A DNA stretch of 64,000 nt from Streptomyces sp. TP-A0874. GTDB lineage: Bacteria > Actinomycetota > Actinomycetes > Streptomycetales > Streptomycetaceae. Under the pieces are notes generated by a model. It did not search any database. It saw nothing but the letters and a program-made list of their open reading frames with translations, and was not told where the DNA came from. The stretch is from positions 591,255-655,254 of the forward strand of contig NZ_BBZK01000005.1 of assembly GCF_001748085.1 (NCBI RefSeq). Direction: 5' to 3'. Shown piece after piece: positions 60,571 through 64,000 of this stretch (positions are counted from its first letter, which is position 1; every line of letters starts with the position of its first letter). A program made the position numbers and the translations under genes.

Positions 60571-60933
60571 ATAGATCCCCCGGTGCCGATGTCTCCCCCC
60601 GGAGACTTCCCCGCCCCTGTCCGCCGGGTGCGTGGTCCTGGCACCCTGGCGCCTTACGAAGATAGTTGAGGGGACACTCAGAAAGAAGGGGGCGTTTCAC
60701 TCGACCCGCGCCCCGATTGGAGCACCTTTCCCGACCGCCTCGGCCCCTCTCCTCCCGTCCGCCCCGTTCGCTGCCCTGACCTGGGAAAGTCCCGGCCCGC
60801 TCAGCCGGACCGCACCGGCGTACACCCGTCCGGGCCGGTCATACATTTCGCGGAGCCTGTGGACAAACAGCCGTCGCGGGTGCGTCATGGGAGAGGGTGT
60901 GCTTTCGACGGCGAGATCACGAGGAGACCACAG
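60571..60933. promoter_or_regulatory. Divergent promoter region between atrA and ndh
   Basis: 363 bp without a gene, with the likely promoters of both divergent genes. No clear palindrome was found by eye. Confidence 0.45.
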
Positions 60934-62277
60934 GTGAAGGAACCGGCCCGCATTCTCGTGGTCGGCGGTGGCTATGTAGGCATGTACACCGCTCTGTACC
61001 TCCAGCGGAGGATGAAGCGCGGTGAGGCCCACATCGTCGTGGTCTCTCCCGAGCCCTATATGACGTACCAGCCCTTCCTGCCCGAAGCAGCGGCCGGGTC
61101 CATCTCCCCGCGTCATGTCGTCGTCCCGCTCCGGCGAGTGCTGAATCGGTGTCAGGTACTGCTCGGCGAGGTACGCGCCATCGACCACGCCCGGCACACC
61201 GCGACCATCACCACACTGGCCACCGAGGAGGAGGGGAGCGGCGCGCTCGAACTCCACTACGACGAGCTGGTCCTCGCCCCGGGATCGGTCTCCCGCATCC
61301 TCCCCGTCCCCGGTCTGGCCGAGCACGGCATCGGTTTCAAGACCGTCGAGGAGGCCATCGGACTGCGCAACCACGTCCTGGAGCAACTGGACATCGCCTC
61401 CTCCACCCGGGACCCGGACGTCCGCGACGCGGCCCTCACCTTCGTCTTCGTCGGCGGGGGGTACGCGGGAGTGGAGGCCCTCGGAGAGCTCGAGGACATG
61501 GCGCGGTACGCCACCCGCTACTACCACAACATCGAGGCCGCCGACATGAGATGGATACTCATCGAGGCGACCGACCGGATCCTTCCCGAAGTCGGGGCGG
61601 AGATGGGCCGCTACGCCCTCAGCGAGCTGCGGCGGCGCAACGTCGACGTCCGACTCGGCACTCGGCTGGACAGCTGCGAGAACCGTGTCGCGGTACTCAG
61701 CGACGGCACCCGCTTCCCCAGCCGTACGCTCGTGTGGACCGCCGGGGTCAAACCGCATCCGGTCCTCGCCGCCAGCGATCTGCCGAGAACCGGAAAGGGG
61801 CGGCTGAAGTGCGAAGCCACCCTCCGGGTGGCCGGGGTGGAGCACGCCTGGGCCGCCGGCGACGCGGCGGCCGTCCCGGACCGCACGGCCGACGAGGCCG
61901 ACGCCGAGTGCGCGCCCAACGCCCAACACGCCGTACGCCAGGCCCGGGTGCTCGGAGCCAACCTGCTGGCCTCCCTCCGGGGAGAGCCGGTCGAGGAGTA
62001 CCGGCACTCCTACGCCGGTTCCGTCGCCTCGCTGGGCTTCCACAAAGGCGTCGCACACGTCTACGGTCGTAAGTTGAAGGGCTACCCTGCGTGGTTCATG
62101 CACCGGGCCTACCATCTCAGCCGGATGCCCACCTTCAACCGCAAGGCGCGCGTGTTCGCCGAATGGTGTCTGTCCGGGCTCTTCAAACGCGAGATCGTGT
62201 CGCTGGGTTCGCTGGAACACCCGCGTGCGGAGTTCGAACTGGCCGCCGGGACCGGACGCCACCCGGAAGGTACGTGA
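60934..62277 (+). CDS. ndh: Type II NADH dehydrogenase (NDH-2)
   Basis: A 447-aa single-subunit NADH:quinone oxidoreductase that does not pump protons. FAD motif RILVVGGGYVGMYTA at the N-terminus, NADH motif FVFVGGGYAGVEAL in the middle, second FAD segment AWAAGDAAAVPD, and a C-terminal membrane-binding amphipathic segment (MHRAYHLSRMPTFNRKARVFAEW). GTG 60934 follows GAGGAG at 8 bases; the open frame to 60859 has no family residues. It is divergent from atrA and may be regulated by it. Length normal. Confidence 0.94.
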   Translation: MKEPARILVVGGGYVGMYTALYLQRRMKRGEAHIVVVSPEPYMTYQPFLPEAAAGSISPRHVVVPLRRVLNRCQVLLGEVRAIDHARHTATITTLATEEEGSGALELHYDELVLAPGSVSRILPVPGLAEHGIGFKTVEEAIGLRNHVLEQLDIASSTRDPDVRDAALTFVFVGGGYAGVEALGELEDMARYATRYYHNIEAADMRWILIEATDRILPEVGAEMGRYALSELRRRNVDVRLGTRLDSCENRVAVLSDGTRFPSRTLVWTAGVKPHPVLAASDLPRTGKGRLKCEATLRVAGVEHAWAAGDAAAVPDRTADEADAECAPNAQHAVRQARVLGANLLASLRGEPVEEYRHSYAGSVASLGFHKGVAHVYGRKLKGYPAWFMHRAYHLSRMPTFNRKARVFAEWCLSGLFKREIVSLGSLEHPRAEFELAAGTGRHPEGT

Positions 62278-62523
62278 CCAACGGACGACCGGGATCAGGA
62301 ACTACGCGGACCGCACCGACGTCTGACCTATGTCAGACCGGTCGGCGACACTGGACGTGTGAGCATGGATGGGCTGATACCCGTACAGCGTGCCCAACGC
62401 CGCGGCAGGGCACGGCGATACCAGGCGGCCGGCCCGGCGAACGGCCGCACGAACGCGACTCGACTCCAGCCGTACCTCTGGCCGGCCCGGCTGACCCGAA
62501 GCGACATCACGAGGCAAATCTCA

Positions 62524-62640
62524 GTGAACTTCACGCGCTGGAGCGCCCGGCTCCCCGGAACACAGCGACGCGCCGCTGCGCGGACCGCCCGCATCACCAC
62601 CACCCGGCTCCATCCGAGCCACCCGACCCGACCGAGGCCG
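62524..62640 (+). pseudogene. Out-of-frame N-terminal fragment of the SpoIIE-type phosphatase
   Basis: From GTG 62524 (with AGG 9 bases upstream) the sequence reads NFTRWSARLPGTQRRAAAR, an N-terminus I recall from PAS-SpoIIE phosphatases of streptomycetes. After about 30 codons the match to anything known stops and the frame ends at 62679, while the phosphatase domain continues in another frame. It looks like the 5' end of the same gene with the PAS domain removed. Confidence 0.5.
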
Positions 62641-62675
62641 AAGCGCACCGCGGGGTCCTCATCTCCGCGGCGGAC

Positions 62676-63842
62676 GTGACCGACCAGATCGAGGCGGCCG
62701 AGCGGGTGCGGACGGGTGCGCGCCGGCAGCGGGCGGTGGCCGTCACCCTGCAGCGCTGCCTGCTCCCGCAGGAACTGGAGCAACCGGACGACCTCCGCGT
62801 CGCCGCCCGGTACCAGCCCGGTGGCACCGAGGAAGCGGTCGGCGGCGACTGGTACGACGTCATCACCCTCGGGGCCGGTCGCACCGCGCTCGTCATCGGC
62901 GACGTCATGGGGCGCGGGGTCAGGGCCGCCACGGTGATGGGCCAGCTCCGTACCGCGGTCCGTGCCTACGCCCGGCTCGACCTGCCGCCGCACGAGATCA
63001 TCCAGCTGCTCGACGGGCTGGCGGCGGAGATCGACGCCAGCCAGATCGCGACCTGCCTCTACGCGATCCACGACCCCAACGAAGGACGGCTGCTCTACGC
63101 CTCGGCGGGCCATCTGCCGATCGTCGTCCGGGACGCGGACGGCACCGTCCGCCGGACCGCCGAGCCCACCGGGCCACCGCTCGGCACCGGCGGTTGGCCG
63201 CACAGCTCCGGCACCGTCCCGCTCGCCCCGGGAGCCACCGCCGTCCTCTACACCGACGGCCTCGTCGAGCGCCGGGACGCCGACATCGACGAGGGCGTCA
63301 CCGCACTCGAACGCGCGGTGGCCTCAGCGACCGGCTCACCCACGGACATGTGCGACCGGCTGATCCGATCCCTCGGCATCACCGAGGAGCACGACGACGA
63401 CGTGGCGCTGCTGATCCTCCAGCACCCCGAACGCTCCGGACAGGACGCGGAGCTGTTCCACAACGCCGCCCTCGACCTGCTCGGCGGTGTGGAAGCGGCG
63501 CCGCGGGCCCGTGCCTTCGCCTCCGGGGTCCTGGCCAGTTGGCGGTTCCCTCCGGAACTCCACGACCTGGGGGTCCTCGCGGCCAGCGAACTCGTCGCCA
63601 ACGCCCTCCAACACGGCTCCCCGCCGATGCGGCTGCGGCTCCGACGCACGGACCGCCGCCTGATCATCGAGGTCACGGACGGCGACGACCGCCTACCGCA
63701 CCGCTGCCAGGCAGAGCCGGTGGACGAGAGCGGGCGCGGAGTCTCGATCGTGGCGACGATCGCCTCCGCTTGGGGAGCGCGACGGGTGCCGGACGGCGGT
63801 AAGGCCGTCTGGTGCGAGTTCCTCCTACCGAGCGGTGCCTGA
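62676..63842 (+). CDS. SpoIIE-type PP2C phosphatase with anti-sigma-like ATPase domain
   Basis: About 388 aa from the first in-frame GTG (62676). The domain order is PP2C of the SpoIIE class (GGDWYDVITLGAGRTALVIGDVMGRG, then YASAGHLPIVVR, YTDGLVERR, EEHDDDVALLILQ), then a HATPase of the RsbW type (LAASELVANALQHG, VTDGDDRLP, GRGVSIVATIA). Such proteins dephosphorylate anti-anti-sigma factors in stress or development. Just upstream, EAHRGVLISAADVTDQIEAAERVR is the end of a PAS domain, but the PAS body is missing and the usual N-terminus is in another frame. The true start is therefore uncertain and the gene may be damaged. Confidence 0.75.
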   Translation: MTDQIEAAERVRTGARRQRAVAVTLQRCLLPQELEQPDDLRVAARYQPGGTEEAVGGDWYDVITLGAGRTALVIGDVMGRGVRAATVMGQLRTAVRAYARLDLPPHEIIQLLDGLAAEIDASQIATCLYAIHDPNEGRLLYASAGHLPIVVRDADGTVRRTAEPTGPPLGTGGWPHSSGTVPLAPGATAVLYTDGLVERRDADIDEGVTALERAVASATGSPTDMCDRLIRSLGITEEHDDDVALLILQHPERSGQDAELFHNAALDLLGGVEAAPRARAFASGVLASWRFPPELHDLGVLAASELVANALQHGSPPMRLRLRRTDRRLIIEVTDGDDRLPHRCQAEPVDESGRGVSIVATIASAWGARRVPDGGKAVWCEFLLPSGA

Positions 63843-63941
63843 GGGCACTCCCACCCGCCCACCGAAGGAGGGCTCCAGCTTTCCGGCGCCCCCGCCTCCG
63901 GCGGCTCGAGGGCCCGTCCCGGCTGTCCCTGACAGTGGTTT

Positions 63942-63970
63942 TGAGTACCGCTGACCAGTGGTGTAGTGTT
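63942..63970 (+). promoter_or_regulatory. Candidate promoter for the gene beyond the window
   Basis: -35 TTGAGT (63942-63947), 17-base spacer and -10 TAGTGT (63965-63970), close to the main streptomycete promoter type and pointing out of the right edge. The rest of 63843-64000 shows no gene. Confidence 0.45.
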
Positions 63971-64000
63971 CTTCGGGTTGCCAGGGGCCGGTTGGTTTCT

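Overview
The window is high-GC DNA (third codon positions almost all G or C) from a streptomycete, Streptomyces or a close relative. The core gene order lsr2, purS-purQ-purL, purF, purM, a DUF3073 gene, vdh, bldC, hrpA, and further on a sporulation-associated regulator, an asparagine-synthase-like gene, an ECF-type sigma factor, an AtrA-type TetR gene and a type II NADH dehydrogenase, is the arrangement I know from Streptomyces chromosomes. Identities rest on motifs and remembered family features; no database search was possible.

Positions 1-9,606 are accessory and read leftward. A two-component system sits in one run with an ABC drug-type exporter (9,534-5,953). Downstream lies what looks like a ribosomally made peptide cluster: a secreted two-cysteine peptide, two tandem paralogous small precursor-like peptides (59 and 57 aa, one with a PxxxTP motif), a hairpin, a membrane/alpha-beta-hydrolase fusion, an SdpA-like membrane protein, a 36-aa membrane peptide, a SAM methyltransferase and an ABC exporter that runs off the window edge. 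The enzyme set is closest to linaridin clusters, but the peptides have very few residues that could be dehydrated, so this is the best candidate for an undescribed system here.

Positions 9,636-33,324 are mainly housekeeping: tRNA-Gly x2, Lsr2, de novo purine synthesis, valine dehydrogenase, BldC, HrpA, tRNA-Asp x2, Phe, Glu and Lys, a metallophosphoesterase and a DEAD-box helicase with a repetitive tail. A promoter-to-terminator unit without a gene near 23.0 kb may be a small RNA. Positions 33,325-36,656 hold tandem repeats, an inorganic pyrophosphatase and two secreted hydrolase-like proteins.

Positions 37,227-49,974 contain two complete conservons (cvnA-B-C-D plus two cytochromes P450 each) facing one another, with a TauD-type dioxygenase and a 168-bp palindromic MITE-like element between them. 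In each pair the first P450 is CYP157-like and has ExxW where the near-invariant ExxR should be; the second is CYP154-like and normal. Positions 50,611-63,842 hold a c-di-AMP riboswitch ahead of an M23 peptidase, trmB, regulators of development (sporulation-associated protein, a sigma factor fused to a zinc finger and an NPCBM domain, AtrA-like TetR), NDH-2, and a SpoIIE-type phosphatase whose N-terminal (PAS) part appears to be deleted with a frame change.
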